Positions 22,256 through 34,769 of a stretch of 64,000 nucleotides of DNA are shown here, piece after piece. Below the pieces are notes generated by a model. That model did no database searches. It saw only the letters and a program-made list of their open reading frames with translations, and had not been told where the DNA came from. The translations under genes and the position numbers were made by a program. Each line of letters begins with the position of its first letter. The stretch's first letter is position 1. The stretch comes from Lomentospora prolificans (taxonomy: Eukaryota > Ascomycota > Sordariomycetes > Microascales > Microascaceae). The stretch spans positions 2,542,001 through 2,606,000 of the forward strand of contig JARFXM010000003.1 of NCBI GenBank assembly GCA_029532625.1, read 5' to 3'.

Positions 22256-25200
22256 ATGGCTGGCAACAAAAAGAAAAAGAAGCCCGCTGCTAATCCGGCT
22301 CGTGGTTTCGCGACCACCTCCATTGCTTCAAAGCCTCGAGTTGACCAGGCCGAATCGGAAACGCCGCCTTCACAGCCCGCTCAGGCAAAACCAGGAGGTC
22401 CGGTCTCCGGTGCTGCGTCTAGTGCGCCGGCCGGTACGCCTGGAACATCTGGACAAACCGGGGCTACGCCACCCGGAACGGCGGGCCAGAAGCCTGAGCT
22501 CACACCGGAGGAGTTTGAGAAACAACTCGAGGTGGCAGAACTTCAGCTTCTTGTAGAAAAGTATGGGCCGAAGGTCAAGCGGGACGCTCAGCGGCAAAAG
22601 ACGCGCTTGGAAACGGACCGGCGCATTCAAAGAGCGAACGCTGATTCCATCAATTGCCCGAGATGGTTACCTCCAGAGATAATGGAGCATGTAATGGATC
22701 TTATTCGAGCCGAAAGTCGCTTCGCTTCAGTGAGCGTGTCCTCTGAAGCCTCTTCTGCGAATCTCTCTGGGAAAATGCCTCCGGAAGAGGACCTAACTGT
22801 CAAACTTTGGACATTGCAGCGCGCGCTTAATAGTGCAGGTATCCCTGAAGGCCGCACTCGCCAGGCCATTGCATATGTCCTTGACATGTCCCCAAACATA
22901 CCGCCCGCTACAAAAGATTCTCTATGGGGCCTTGAAGAAGCTTTGGATTGGCTTGCTAAAGAATGTTCTCCCGAGGAGTTACCCTCCTACGACTCAAGGG
23001 GCCGACAGCCCCCAAAGCCTGCAGGTATGCTCGAGGCCCATTATCTGCTCCCATAGGACTTCAGTGCATTAAGGTACTTGGCTAATCAACAATGAGAAAG
23101 ACGATGTCTCGCAAGAGGATGACCTGCCCAAGCACCAACGGGCGAAAGGCAATGGGCATAACACACCCAAGAAGGCGAATGGCGCTAAGAAAAAGCCAGT
23201 CGTTTTTTGTGACAGTGATATTGAACCAGATGATTTAATACCCGAGTACCTTAGAGCCAAGGAAAAGCTCTTTCACCTAGAACGGCCCCTACTGGACCAA
23301 AAGAAACGAGGCAAGGGTCCTGAGGATAAAAACGCTAGTCCCGACCTTAGTGAGGAGCAGGAATTGGAGATGGCGAAGCTGCAAGCCAAAATTCGAAGGA
23401 TCGACAACGACGTACTCTTCGACAAGCCGCTAGGAGAACACCATTGGAGAGCCCGAAAAATCGCCCTGGAGAAGGAGTACTCCGACGCTCGAAAGATAGC
23501 ACCTAAACCTCCTAAACCCCACGAGGACCAACAGACTACTGTCAAACAAGCTGGAGAGGCTGCCACCAGTGAGGATGATGATGTCAATCTGGAGGCTGAA
23601 AGGGTCGCCGCTGAAATCCTTGCTCAGAGTAACGAAGATGAGGATCAAGCTCTTTCTGACCTCTTTTCGAGTTTACCAACAACCGAGGTTGACCAGGAGA
23701 CTGGCAAGTCTAACACCGTAGTGAATAGCTCTGACGGGACCAAAGTGACTATTAGGGACTTTGCAAAATGGGCTGGTATCAATCCCACCAGGGTTCTGCA
23801 GGATGCTTGTCGTGCCAGGTTAGCAACGTCCTCGACGCGGTTCAGAGCCACCCACTACCACCCTACTGACCTGATGATCTAGAGATCCCTCTGCTTCCAT
23901 AAGCTATAGTCTAGTATCTGAGGCACCTTTTGCCAACAGGCACATGGTTACCATCGAATGGAAGGGCCCCCAAGAAGTCCTTGCAGATACCATCGTAGCG
24001 GACATCAAAGTATCTGTAACGCCGACCCGTGCAAGATTTACGATGATTTCTGTCGCTACCCCAGACAAAACTAAATCTGAGGCCCTCGTGGCGACTTATG
24101 CTTTGTTTCACATATTTGGATCATCGGCAAAGGAGGAAAAAGTATTTCTGCGACTTCCTCCCGTGTGGAGGGATCTCTGGCTTGAATATTCTGAGATACG
24201 GAAAAATCAACTGGATGCTGCCGACCGCGCTGAATTGGGAGAGCTACGCTCCCTAGTGAGGCAACGGCGTGACCAGGAACTAGAAGACGGGGTGATCCTC
24301 CGAGGTTTCCGTGGGCGAGTGGCCGCGAGAAACCAATCTGACAACAAGGATGATTCAAGCCAAGATAGAGGGAAAAACACCTTAGAGCCGGCTAAGCGTC
24401 TTCAAAACTTATGGACAGAAAAGAGTGGCACTCGAAAATTCCAAACCATGCTGGTAAGTTACTTTGTACATCAGAAGGCACTTCAGTTCAATGCTGAGTT
24501 TGACCGTTTGTTGTAGGAATCTCGTCGTCAGCTTCCCATGTGGAACTTCAAGTCCAAGGTGGTAGAGACAATAGACGCTAATCAAGTGGTTATTCTCTGC
24601 GGTGAAACTGGATGGTAAGGAATTATCCTCTACTCTCACAACATCTCTGAGTGCTGTTGGTCTAACGTCAACCTGATTTCCCATTCTCTAGCGGAAAGAG
24701 CACGCAGCTTCCATCCTTTGTTTTGGAACATCAGCTATCTCAAGGAAAACACTGCAAAATCTACTGTGCAGAGCCACGCCGTATCTCTGCCGTGTCCCTG
24801 GCGCGCCGTGTCAGCGAAGAACTTGGAGAGAGTAAGGGAGACCTCGGTACTAACCGGTCTCTGGTGGGCTACTCGATCAGATTGGAATCGAACACGTCCA
24901 GGGAAACACGATTGGTGTACGCAACAACTGGTATTGTTATGCGCATGCTCGAGGGTTCGAACGACCTAAGCGATATAACCCATCTCGTGCTTGACGAGGT
25001 CCATGAACGCACCATCGACAGCGACTTCCTCCTCATCGTGTTGAAGAAGCTCGTCAAGAGAAGGCCAGATCTCAAAGTAATCCTCATGTCAGCCACCGTG
25101 GATGCGGATCAGTTCTCCAGGTATCTCGGAGGTGCGCCTATCCTCGAGGTACCTGGCCGAACGTACCCTGTTCAGACACGATTCCTAGAGGACGCAGTAG

Positions 25201-27134
25201 AGGTCACTGGTTATTCGATTGGCGAAGACCGCAAGACTACAGAGATGATTGATTTGGACGATGACTTACCCGAGGCAGAGCCTGAAAGTACAAAAGCAGG
25301 TCTTCAGGGAGATCTTTCGCAGTACTCCCCGAGAACGAAGGCAACTCTAGCGCAAATGGATGAATATCGAATCGACTTTGACCTTATTGTCCAACTTATC
25401 GCCAAGGTCGCCGATGACGAGGCCTATTCTCAATATAGCAAAGCGATTCTGGTTTTCCTGCCGGGTATTGCTGAAATTCGGACGCTAAATGACATGCTAC
25501 TTGGCGATCCGCATTTTAGCACTAATTGGCTGATCTACCCGTTGCATTCTAGTATTGCGACTGAAGACCAAGAGGCAGCTTTCCTCATCCCACCGCCAGG
25601 TATAAGAAAGGTCGTCTTGGCGACGAACATTGCTGAGACGGGTATCACCATCCCGGATGTCACTTGCGTGATTGACACTGGCAAGCATAAGGAAATGAGG
25701 TTTGACGAGCGCAGACAGCTATCTCGTCTCATAGATACTTTTATCTCTCGCGCAAATGCTAAGCAGAGACGCGGTCGTGCTGGTCGAGTCCAAGAAGGCC
25801 TCTGCTTCCACCTTTTCACAAAGTATCGGCATGATCGAATAATCAGTGACCAGCAGACTCCTGAGATGCTCCGCCTTTCGTTACAAGATCTAGCCATCCG
25901 CGTAAAGATTTGCAAAATAGGCGGTATTGAGGAAACGCTCAATGAGGCTCTGGACCCACCCTCGCAGAAGAACATCCGTCGCGCTATCGACGCCCTCGTT
26001 GATGTGAGGGCATTAACGGCAGCTGAAGAACTCACGCCTCTGGGGAGACAGCTAGCCCGTCTTCCATTAGATGTATTCCTTGGAAAACTCATTCTTCTTG
26101 GCACAGTGTTCAAGTGTTTGGATATGGCCCTTACGGTAGCGGCCATCTTGTCAGCCAAGTCTCCTTTCTCGGCTCCCTTTGGCCAGCGGACTCAAGCAGA
26201 TGCCGCCAGGATGGCATTCCGAAGGGGTGACTCTGATCTCCTTACGATATACAACGCCTACGTCTCCTGGAGGAGAGTTTGCCAACAAACTGGCAAAGAC
26301 TTTCAGTTCTGCCGTAAGAACTACCTCAGTCAACAAACGCTAGCAAACATCGAGGACCTCAAGGGGCAGCTCCTGGTGGCTTTAGCAGACTCGGGCTTCC
26401 TTCTCCTCGCCGATGAGGAGCGAAAAGCCCTAAATCGCATGCGATATTCCTCGGGTGGCCGTGGGCGGAGACAGCAAAAGTTCTACGAGGTCCCTCAGCG
26501 GGTTAATCTCAACAGCGACAACGACGCGGTGACAGCGTCCGTGATCGCGTGGAGTTTCTACCCAAAACTTTTGGTCAGGGACCCGCCAGGCTCGAGGTCG
26601 CTCAGAAACATTGGCAACAATCAATCGATTAGCCTGCACCCCTCATCCGTGAACAAGGCGCAGTTGGATCTCAAGTGGCTCTCCTACTACCACATCATGC
26701 AGGCAAAACAGTATGCGCAGAGATTTATGAAACCACTGTGGACCATCCGCTAACCATGGGAAAATAGAGTTTACCATGCCCATGAAACGACGGCCGTCGA
26801 CGCGTTCGCGATCGCCTTGCTCTGCGGTGATGTCCGCTGCGATGTGAGTTGTCTTGAGATTTACGGAAAATACCCCTTGTACTTGTGAAACTAATGACGC
26901 TTTCTCTTGCAGGTTTACTCCGGCGTCATTGTTGTCGACGGAAATCGTGCCCGTTTTTCTGTCCCTGATTGGAAGACGATGCTCGTTATCAAGGTACTTC
27001 GCGCGAGGCTGCGCGAACTTTTAAACAAGGCTTTCAAGCAGCCTGGCAAACTACCCACCGCGCAGCAGCTGCGGTGGCTCGACGTTTGGCAGAAGATCTT
27101 TTCCTTGCAAGAGGCAAGGGACACCCAGAGGTGA
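22256..27134 (+). CDS. DHX29/YLR419W-type DExH-box RNA helicase
   Basis: DEAH/RHA-family helicase of the DHX29 class, linked in other eukaryotes to 40S-subunit scanning on structured leaders. Seven exons: 22256-23024, 23101-23818, 23883-24453, 24517-24614, 24692-26710, 26768-26843 and 26913-27134, giving 1490 aa. The introns are 57-77 bp. The N-terminus is Lys-rich (MAGNKKKKKPAANPARG). A UBA-like segment lies around 190-245, and an RWD-like/double-stranded-RNA-binding-like region around 500-600. Motifs: Walker A GETGCGKST at 715-723, DEVH at 820-823, SAT at 852-854 and QRRGRAGR at 1077-1084. They are followed by the HA2 and OB-fold domains. The Walker A cysteine codon is split by intron 4. 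Motif spacing is complete, so it should be catalytically active. YLR419W is the likely yeast counterpart; closer assignment needs a tree. Confidence 0.9.
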
Positions 27135-27812
27135 AATTTGTGCACCATGACCTGCTAGGTGTGCCATTTGGTGGTATATCCGAGCCTGGAGATTTGGGAT
27201 GCTAGGGCCACTGCATAGAGGGTGAGACCTGGTGCTATTATTTCACAGCAAGACAAACAGTATCTGTTATATGATGGAGAAACGCGAACAGGGAAGGAGT
27301 GATGTTACTCTCTAGTCCGTATACTGCTATGCAGAAGTGAACACAACCCCCTACCAACTCTATCAATACATGATGCTTGGATCTCGTGAGAAACAGGCAG
27401 GATGAAAGAATGAATCAACGCTTATTCTGATGCCATCATCCAGTCAACATAGGAGATAAAAAAAACAAGATATTAGCCCCCGTCCATTCTTTCGAAAATT
27501 CAAAATTCTCATTAGTTGCATCAAAAGAAAAAGGGAAAGAAGGAGCGACTGATCACTTCTGTATCCCTCCTTGTTGAATGAACAAAATACCCACCTGATA
27601 ATCCCAGTTAGCACGGGATATTATACAATGATACAAATACAGGCAAAACCATTCAAGCAAAGCAGAACAACGTAAGAAAGGAAACAGAGAGAACCAGAAT
27701 GGACTCCATCATATGCTTGATCTTGTATCACCCATGTTACATCCTCTGGGAGCAGTGAGTCTCCACCAATGCTTCTCGACGATCTTCCTTCCATGAAGGT
27801 AGGCACCCCATA
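27135..27812. other. Convergent 3' flanks
   Basis: 678 bp between the stops of the helicase (+) and the Prp24/SART3-like gene (-). AT-rich and without open frames of note; presumably both terminators. Confidence 0.6.
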
Positions 27813-30800
27813 TCAAACACCATCCTGCTTCGGCTCTGAGGCCGTGGGCCTACCAGATAGGAAAATCGCCTTGAAATCTGCATTCGACTTCGGTTTGGGG
27901 ATGCTCTGAGCCCCTCTTCCCTCAGTCCCAGGCTTGCTCCCTCCACTAGCTGAGCCAGAAGGGTCGTCGCTTGAGCTACGGGCCCCGGACAACCTTGGCG
28001 CAACACTAAGGCCTTTCTTCCCACCACGGCCAAGAACGGGTCTCCTAACAGTGACTGGGGGTATAAACGCCGGCTTGTTGCTGGCTCCTATTCCGCCTGA
28101 AGGGGATTTGTTATCCTCACCAGGTTTCTTCGCTTTGCCTGGTGCCTGCTGCAAAGGTGTGCCGCTTTCCGGGTGCGCCCTTGTATACTTCGCTAGGTCG
28201 CCTAAGTTCCCGGTTCGGATCCTGACACCTTCGATCTCGAGCCCGTCGAGCTGGAGGGAGGCCCGCCCAGCAGTAGCTTCGTCAATGAACTCTACAACTG
28301 CTGTGCCCTTCCGGGGTTGACACACGAGCTTGCGAAAGGCACCCACGGGTTCCAGAAGAGCCTTGACACGCGCATCGTTGATTGTGTCGGGTAGGTTCAT
28401 CAACGCGACTTGACGTGCGAATATTGGGCCCCCCACGTGCTGTGCGGTGCCGATCCCGGAAGGCGTTTCAGTAATGGCGGCTTCGCCGGGGGTGTCTTGC
28501 ATTATCTCATCATCTTGGGCATGAGGCGAATGTCCTTCTGCATCAGCATTGATGACCTTGGCCGACACCTTGACCTTTGGTTGAACGGCTAGCTCGACCG
28601 TCAGAATTCGACTCCGGAGTTTCGTGTTGTTTAGCTCGGCAATGGCTCTCTCGGCATATTCCTTCTTCTCAAATTCCACAAACGCACTGCTGAATCCCTT
28701 GCCTCGCCGGCTGGCAACCGTGCTGACTCTGGCAATATCGCCGTACTTTGAAAACACATCTCGAATATCCTCCTCCTTGACAGAATCGTCCAAGTTAGCC
28801 ACTCGCACCTCTCGGCCCTCGGATACGGCGCCCTGGCGCTTCCTTCTGCTCGTCGGATCTGAGTATTTTACTTCGAGCTTGAACTTCCCTTCAAGGAGTC
28901 TGCCATCCAGTTTAACGGCCTTCGACGCCGCTTCCTCCTCTCTGAATGTTAGGTAGCAAAACCGCCGGCGCGTGTTGAACTTGAGGCTCGGCCACCTGAT
29001 ACTTAGGATATCTCCGCATTCTCTGAAGAGATTACGCATGTACTGGTCATCGGCGGCGGGAGGATAGTTCGTGACAAAGAGTGTAAGCCTAGCACCAGAC
29101 TTAACACGGATCTGGTTCTGGCCGAAATATTTATTGTCACGGAAGTTAATGGCCTCTTCGGCGTCATGGACAGAAGCAAACTCAATCAGAGCCGTGGAGG
29201 TGTCGACGCTTTCATCCTGAACTAGGGTGATGTTCTGGATGCGCCCAAAGTCTTTGAAGTACTTTTTGAGCGCCGTTTGTGTCGAGTCGCTGGGTAAATT
29301 GCTGATGAGGACAGTCGTGTGCTCTCGATCTCTGTGGGGGGCCTCTTCGGTCTTTGCAGAGGGTTCAGCCTCGCCGTTAACGCCCTCGCTTCTTGGCCGT
29401 TTCGTCGTCTTTTCATCGATCTCCCCCAGCGTGTCATCACGCTTCCTCTTAGCGCCAGATGGCGAGTCAGCCAGTAAGGCAGTGTGTGCCTCCGGGGTCT
29501 CTTCCGCCACAGATGCAAAAGCTTGTTGATGTGCTTCCGCTTGCTGCGCGTACGCAGCAGCAGCCTCCGCCGCCTCTCTCTCTCTTCGCTTAGCAACAAC
29601 AACGCGAACCTTGTGCACATTGTCCCGCGCACGGCGAATCGTGTTTGGCAATTCGTAGTCATTACAATGTTGAAGGTAGGAAGTGATAGCGCGCTCGGGC
29701 CAATCAAGCGACCTCTGATTGACGGCACGGGACATGATTGTAGTCGCTCTAGACGGCGTCAATTGTTCGGTAGTTGCGGTCACTCCGAGCTGTGACTTCG
29801 GACGTGAGAAGAAAACCTGCATCTCCCAAAGATAATATGCGCGCCAGAAGTCATATCGGTCCGCATACAGAGGTTTCCTTGCGAGCTTTTCCCACTGCGC
29901 CCTTGCCTCGTCTAAATCGCCTTCTTTTTCGGTTAAATATTGGATGTATATCCTCTCGAGTCGGAAATCAGGATCGCCTTGGTACTCATTTTCGTAAAGG
30001 CGTTTGCCGAGCACGTCAACTGATTCGAGGGCCGCGGGCAAGCCGACATCGGCAACATCAACGGCCTCCTCTGATGCTGCAGGGTTCATAGCGGTGCGTT
30101 TGAGATAGCCGCACCATGCGACATACATCTCCAGTAAGCTAGTTAAACCGTCTCTATATATCTGAGAATTGTTTGTGGCAGCGTGCTTGATTTGCTCGAT
30201 CTCAGCGAAGGTTAGTTGTGCCTCCTCCGCAGCCAGGATGTAGCGAGACCACAGGGGTCCAGACCAGGGGCAGTGATCAACAGCTCTTTGAAGGGTTGAG
30301 AGAAGGCTGGCGGCGGTTTTGGAGGGCGAGAGGTTCGAGGAGAGATACGCTATGTAGTCGAGCCAGACGGTGTCTTCCGTAGCAAAAGGGCCGGTAAGAG
30401 CACGAGAAAACAGCCCACGGCAGAGCTGATCACGCATATAGGCTCCGTCATCCTTATACCGAGTCTGCGCAATCTCCCAAGCCAGATATTCTTTCATCGC
30501 GGCTCGCTCAGCTTCTATATCGCCGCTACGAACAGCTTTTTCTAGACGAAACTCGAACCTTTCCCGGCTACTTAGAATCGTCTTGGCTTCCTGGGCGTCT
30601 GTCGTTACTTCCTTCATGATCGACTCCCAATTCTGTCTGTTGTACTCAGAGAGAAAGCTCGAGAAGCGTTGGGAGGTCTCATCCCAGGTACGGTGAGGCG
30701 TGCGTAAGCGGTCGCGATAGAGGAAAGTGATGCGCTCGATGCCCTCGCGGGTTCTTGTCCTTGATAAAAGGCCCATCTCGATATTAACCCAGCGATCCCA

Positions 30801-31142
30801 TAAGACATGGCTGTCACCAAGGCGAAAGCGCACATCCTCATACGCGCTCTGCCAGAGCTGGAGATCGGCATCGAGGGAGAATATCTCACGCCCCATCAAG
30901 ATCTCGTCGTTGGACCAGGATGGATCGGCTGTCTGGCACGCGACATGAAGGGCGTGGAAATATTCGCAGTAAGCCAGCCATATTCGAAGGGAGCCAGGCT
31001 CGGCGGAAACTGCGCGCTTGTATACTTCAATCGCATTGACGCGTTTCTCGAGATCGGTAGCAGTTCGACAAGCTTCTTCGACATATGCGACCCAATTGTC
31101 CTGGCCTACGGGGCTCGGGGTCTCGGAAGCCACAGGGGTCAT
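27813..31142 (-). CDS. PRP24: Prp24/SART3-like U4/U6 snRNP assembly factor
   Basis: Splicing factor that re-anneals U4 and U6 snRNA and recycles the snRNPs in the nucleus. Single exon, 1109 aa. Half-a-TPR (HAT) repeats occupy about 15-530, for example NAIEVYKRAVSAEPGSLRIW and LWDRWVNIE. A basic nuclear-localisation-like stretch (AKRKRDD, TKRPR) follows around 565-590. Four RRMs follow: RRM1 about 608-680 (VLISNLP), RRM2 about 686-760 (LFVTNYP), RRM3 about 776-850 (VRVANLD) and RRM4 about 905-980 (ALMNLP). The C-terminal NADFKAIFLSGR (about 1090-1101) matches the LSm2-8-interacting peptide of Prp24 and SART3. The full HAT array makes it more like SART3 than the shortened budding-yeast Prp24. 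The ATG at 31142 is the first in frame after an upstream stop. Confidence 0.92.
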   Translation of the reverse strand: MTPVASETPSPVGQDNWVAYVEEACRTATDLEKRVNAIEVYKRAVSAEPGSLRIWLAYCEYFHALHVACQTADPSWSNDEILMGREIFSLDADLQLWQSAYEDVRFRLGDSHVLWDRWVNIEMGLLSRTRTREGIERITFLYRDRLRTPHRTWDETSQRFSSFLSEYNRQNWESIMKEVTTDAQEAKTILSSRERFEFRLEKAVRSGDIEAERAAMKEYLAWEIAQTRYKDDGAYMRDQLCRGLFSRALTGPFATEDTVWLDYIAYLSSNLSPSKTAASLLSTLQRAVDHCPWSGPLWSRYILAAEEAQLTFAEIEQIKHAATNNSQIYRDGLTSLLEMYVAWCGYLKRTAMNPAASEEAVDVADVGLPAALESVDVLGKRLYENEYQGDPDFRLERIYIQYLTEKEGDLDEARAQWEKLARKPLYADRYDFWRAYYLWEMQVFFSRPKSQLGVTATTEQLTPSRATTIMSRAVNQRSLDWPERAITSYLQHCNDYELPNTIRRARDNVHKVRVVVAKRREREAAEAAAAYAQQAEAHQQAFASVAEETPEAHTALLADSPSGAKRKRDDTLGEIDEKTTKRPRSEGVNGEAEPSAKTEEAPHRDREHTTVLISNLPSDSTQTALKKYFKDFGRIQNITLVQDESVDTSTALIEFASVHDAEEAINFRDNKYFGQNQIRVKSGARLTLFVTNYPPAADDQYMRNLFRECGDILSIRWPSLKFNTRRRFCYLTFREEEAASKAVKLDGRLLEGKFKLEVKYSDPTSRRKRQGAVSEGREVRVANLDDSVKEEDIRDVFSKYGDIARVSTVASRRGKGFSSAFVEFEKKEYAERAIAELNNTKLRSRILTVELAVQPKVKVSAKVINADAEGHSPHAQDDEIMQDTPGEAAITETPSGIGTAQHVGGPIFARQVALMNLPDTINDARVKALLEPVGAFRKLVCQPRKGTAVVEFIDEATAGRASLQLDGLEIEGVRIRTGNLGDLAKYTRAHPESGTPLQQAPGKAKKPGEDNKSPSGGIGASNKPAFIPPVTVRRPVLGRGGKKGLSVAPRLSGARSSSDDPSGSASGGSKPGTEGRGAQSIPKPKSNADFKAIFLSGRPTASEPKQDGV

Positions 31143-34100
31143 TTCGTAGGCATTCAGGCAGTGGATGGTTGATGCCCAGGCTCTCCCAGCATTAATGCTG
31201 AGATTTCAAGGTTCTTTTTAGGATATCGATGTCGTGTTAAACGTCGTATTAAATGGGTATGCCGGGCGTTCGATCAGTGAGGCCAGGATTGCGGAGAGGA
31301 CCGAAAGGATGGCGGGAGTAAAAAAAAAATTGGAGAAGATTGGCCCGTGAAGAAAATCGCGACCCGGATTTAGTGGGGGGGTTTTGCGAGGCCAGCACCG
31401 TAGCAGGAGCAGTAGAAAGGTTCAGTAGGCCAGCACAAGGGATCTTGATTGATTTAGGCCTGGAGCTGGGTACGTGATGACAAACGATAACGAGCGGGCA
31501 GCTCGGGTTGTCTGTCTCTTCTCGAGGTACTCAGCTCGGGCCACCGACGGGGTTGACGATCAGCACTGGAGTAGAAGGAAAGGATGGAAGGTAACACATT
31601 GTTGAAAGGGAAAGAAACAACGGGCATCAACTGATATGGGGCTGTGAAAGCCGGCTCTTGAATCCTCAAGGCTTTCCCCGAGTTTAATTGAACCTCAATA
31701 CAGCCACTCGATTCGCCCTCTTTCCATCAACATCTCTGGGGCGATACTTCGCAATTCTTTTGGTCTTTATTTTTTTATTTCTATTTTTTTCTCTATATCC
31801 GGACGTTATTATGGGGCTTAACGATATTACTACTTTGTCGCCAGGCAGTGCTCGCCCCTTCCTCATTGGGTTCATCTGTCAGATCACGGTCTAGAACGCT
31901 GCTCGCAGGCCTAGACTCAAGGCCATTTCCAACCGGCCGGAGAAGGCTTGAGGCGGGGACGACACAACCCCGACGCATACAATATATCAGGCCATGCTGG
32001 CGATCTTGGAGACCACGTCAATATTACCTGTGTCCAGTGTAGCAGAAAAATGGGGTCAGTAGAGGACCTGCCTTGTGTCCTAAGGCTTTTACATCCGACA
32101 GGCCACATTGACGTGTCCCCAATGGCTGACATTTCAGCATGGGACGGAATGACTTTTTCAACAAAACTACGTCAAAATTACCATCCACTCTGCATCAATT
32201 CTCCTCCAGCATTCATTCAGACAAACGTATTTTTGGTGTAGCGAAGGCCAGGACGAGCTCCGCAACCAAGCAAGGCAGACACTGGTGTAAACTAGAATAC
32301 GGGAATCCGGTCATCAGCTGCGTCCTTTTCAAAAGAAAAGAGGAGAAACCAATTCAATAAAAAAGAAAACATTGATTGACTGCTAAACAGTTTTGAGGCA
32401 CTTTCGAAACCTACCTTTGATCTTCGTGCATCGACTATTAAGAGGAATTGCTTGGCAGGGAGTCCCGGAGCGTTTGCTCCTGCAAACAACACAGCGAGCG
32501 CTCAGTAATAAATGTTAGATCAAAGGGGAAAAGGACCCAATCGTCGAAGAAAATACTTCTTTCATGGCTGGCTATTCAGCAAGGGACCGCTTTAGAGTGA
32601 AATCAAACCAAACTAAGGACCCGCAAACATCCATCCTACCAGTACACAACTAATACCACAGAACTTGCATCCATCAATTGACCATTTACCGCTCCAGTTA
32701 GGCTAACAGGAGCGTTGGCTTTGGAACTATATCTATCATAGCTGCCATTATACGACCAAATAGACTCGCAGGCCAAGTTATAATCAGTTCCTAGGGAATA
32801 ATATTCGAGCTTCGGGCCCCAAGAAGAAGATCAGATCCAGAGTCCGAGTTACTGCGTTGGCACCATCACTCCGGTACATCAAATAACTTATTATTTGAAC
32901 TATCGCTTGGGCCACGGCCATTTACACATTGTTGAACGGAGAATGGTAACGTCGTCCGTCCCACCCATGAAGCCCGCAGTGGTTCGAGCGCAGGGTTCAA
33001 ACGTAAGTGTTGGGATAGTATCTCATCCTAGCAAGGGTAACGGTCTCTGAGGATTCTCGAGATTCATGCAAGGAGCACAATAATTTTGGGCCAAGGGGCT
33101 TGTATGCGGAGTCATTATTACCTTGAGCAGATAATACCAAGTGTATTATGAGCGCTCAACGAAAAAGCTTCTGCGTGCTGGGGCGACATCTGTGGTCCAT
33201 ATAACCTCGCCGCCCCAGCGATACAACCGCTCTCGCTCAGGTCGGACCATCCAAACCCCTATTACCTCTAGCAGCGGATATCTGCAAGTAAACGCTTGGC
33301 CATTCAAGCGCAGCTTACTGCTAGGGGATGTACGGAGTATGTGCCATTCGTCGAGGTGCTGATTCATTGATCGATACCCTTGGCCTTCCCATCGTCATCA
33401 GTTAACCTGCGAATCCAACCCTCGGAACAACCTCAATGTGTCAAGGATTGTGGCCTGACCGGCCAAGCAGACTTTCATTCACGACGAGGCTAGTCTTCAT
33501 CACTCATCCCCTTCAAGTCGCAGGTGACTTGTCCTTCTACTAGACCAGCTTTCTCTGATATCACCCGCACATATAAAACTGTAGCTGGGGCAAACCGGGT
33601 ATGCGGATGACATTAACTGCGTTCAGCTTGGCGTGATACACTGGACTGTCTTTTCCAGATATGGAATATAGAATATTGAAGTCCGCAACACTGTTTCTAT
33701 TCAACACTTTCACAGTACCAATCACGAGTCTACAAAGCCAGCGAGACAGAGGCGGAACTAAATATCATATTCGTAGGCTTGATAAGGAGCTAAAATTCCT
33801 AATATTTACACCCGCAAGCGACGATGAATACTTTCTGGGACGATGCTGGAGTTAATATAAGATTTTCTGGGTATGACTGGCTTGTCTAGGAATAGAGGGG
33901 GTATAGGCGTGTCTAGACTATGTCTAGCATTCATAATCGTTGGGTGACAGCTGTGAGATTAGTCGCTCAACTGGTACCGCCATCGAGATTGTGATGGATC
34001 AATTGATCCATTTCTTTTGCTTTGGTGAGCGTTTTGACAGGAGTCTTTCCGACAACGACTGGGAATGGTCTAGTCATCCTGATTCTTCATGGCATATCAA

Positions 34101-34769
34101 AGTTCAAAGGAGTGTGGGCGCTTCGGGTAAGTGACAAGGGCTTCTGTCTCTCTGATTCTCTGATCCACCGTCAAATATTCCAAGATCTTCATTCCGAACA
34201 CACTCGAAATTATCGAGAATCAGAAGACTCATAATGAGCCGTCGAAGATTGGATGGTGCAACCGCCTACCCATCAAAGACAGCAGGCTTCTAGACCTTGT
34301 ATTATATACCTTGGCCAATCATTTGAGGGTCGCGTCCATAATGCCTCACCAGCTCCACAAAAGACCTGAGATGTAACGTTGAGCGATGCGACTTGCGTAA
34401 ATGGGCTGCAGAAGAGCTGGCTTCAGCTCCAGCCCACCAGTGGCTTGCCGCGCTGGATCGAAGAGACTTTTAAATTGAACCAACCATTCCCAGTCCACAC
34501 CTGAATTCCCTGACACGATTCCACTGACCCCCGTTGCTCGCTGGCAGTCTGTTGGATGGGGCTCCAGTCGATGGTGCGACGAGGAAAAATGGGGCGCGCG
34601 GGACGGTGGCACATCTACGGAGATGCTTTGAGCAGATATTAATTAGCTCGCGGCTGAAAACGGAACGACGGCACTTTGCCGTTCATTACCTTAAGATCCC
34701 AAGGCAGCCCATAGATCCTTCACATGCCGATTGACCTCTGCATGCATTGGCATCCTTTCATTCCCTCCT
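31143..34769. other. Gene-poor region, no recognised genes
   Basis: 3.6 kb. The first 0.5 kb should be the Prp24 promoter. The rest has only short open frames on both strands (all under about 90 codons), none matching a family I know. Minus-strand 33146-33367 and plus-strand 33940-34234 read like possible fragments of old genes but could not be assigned. Confidence 0.45.
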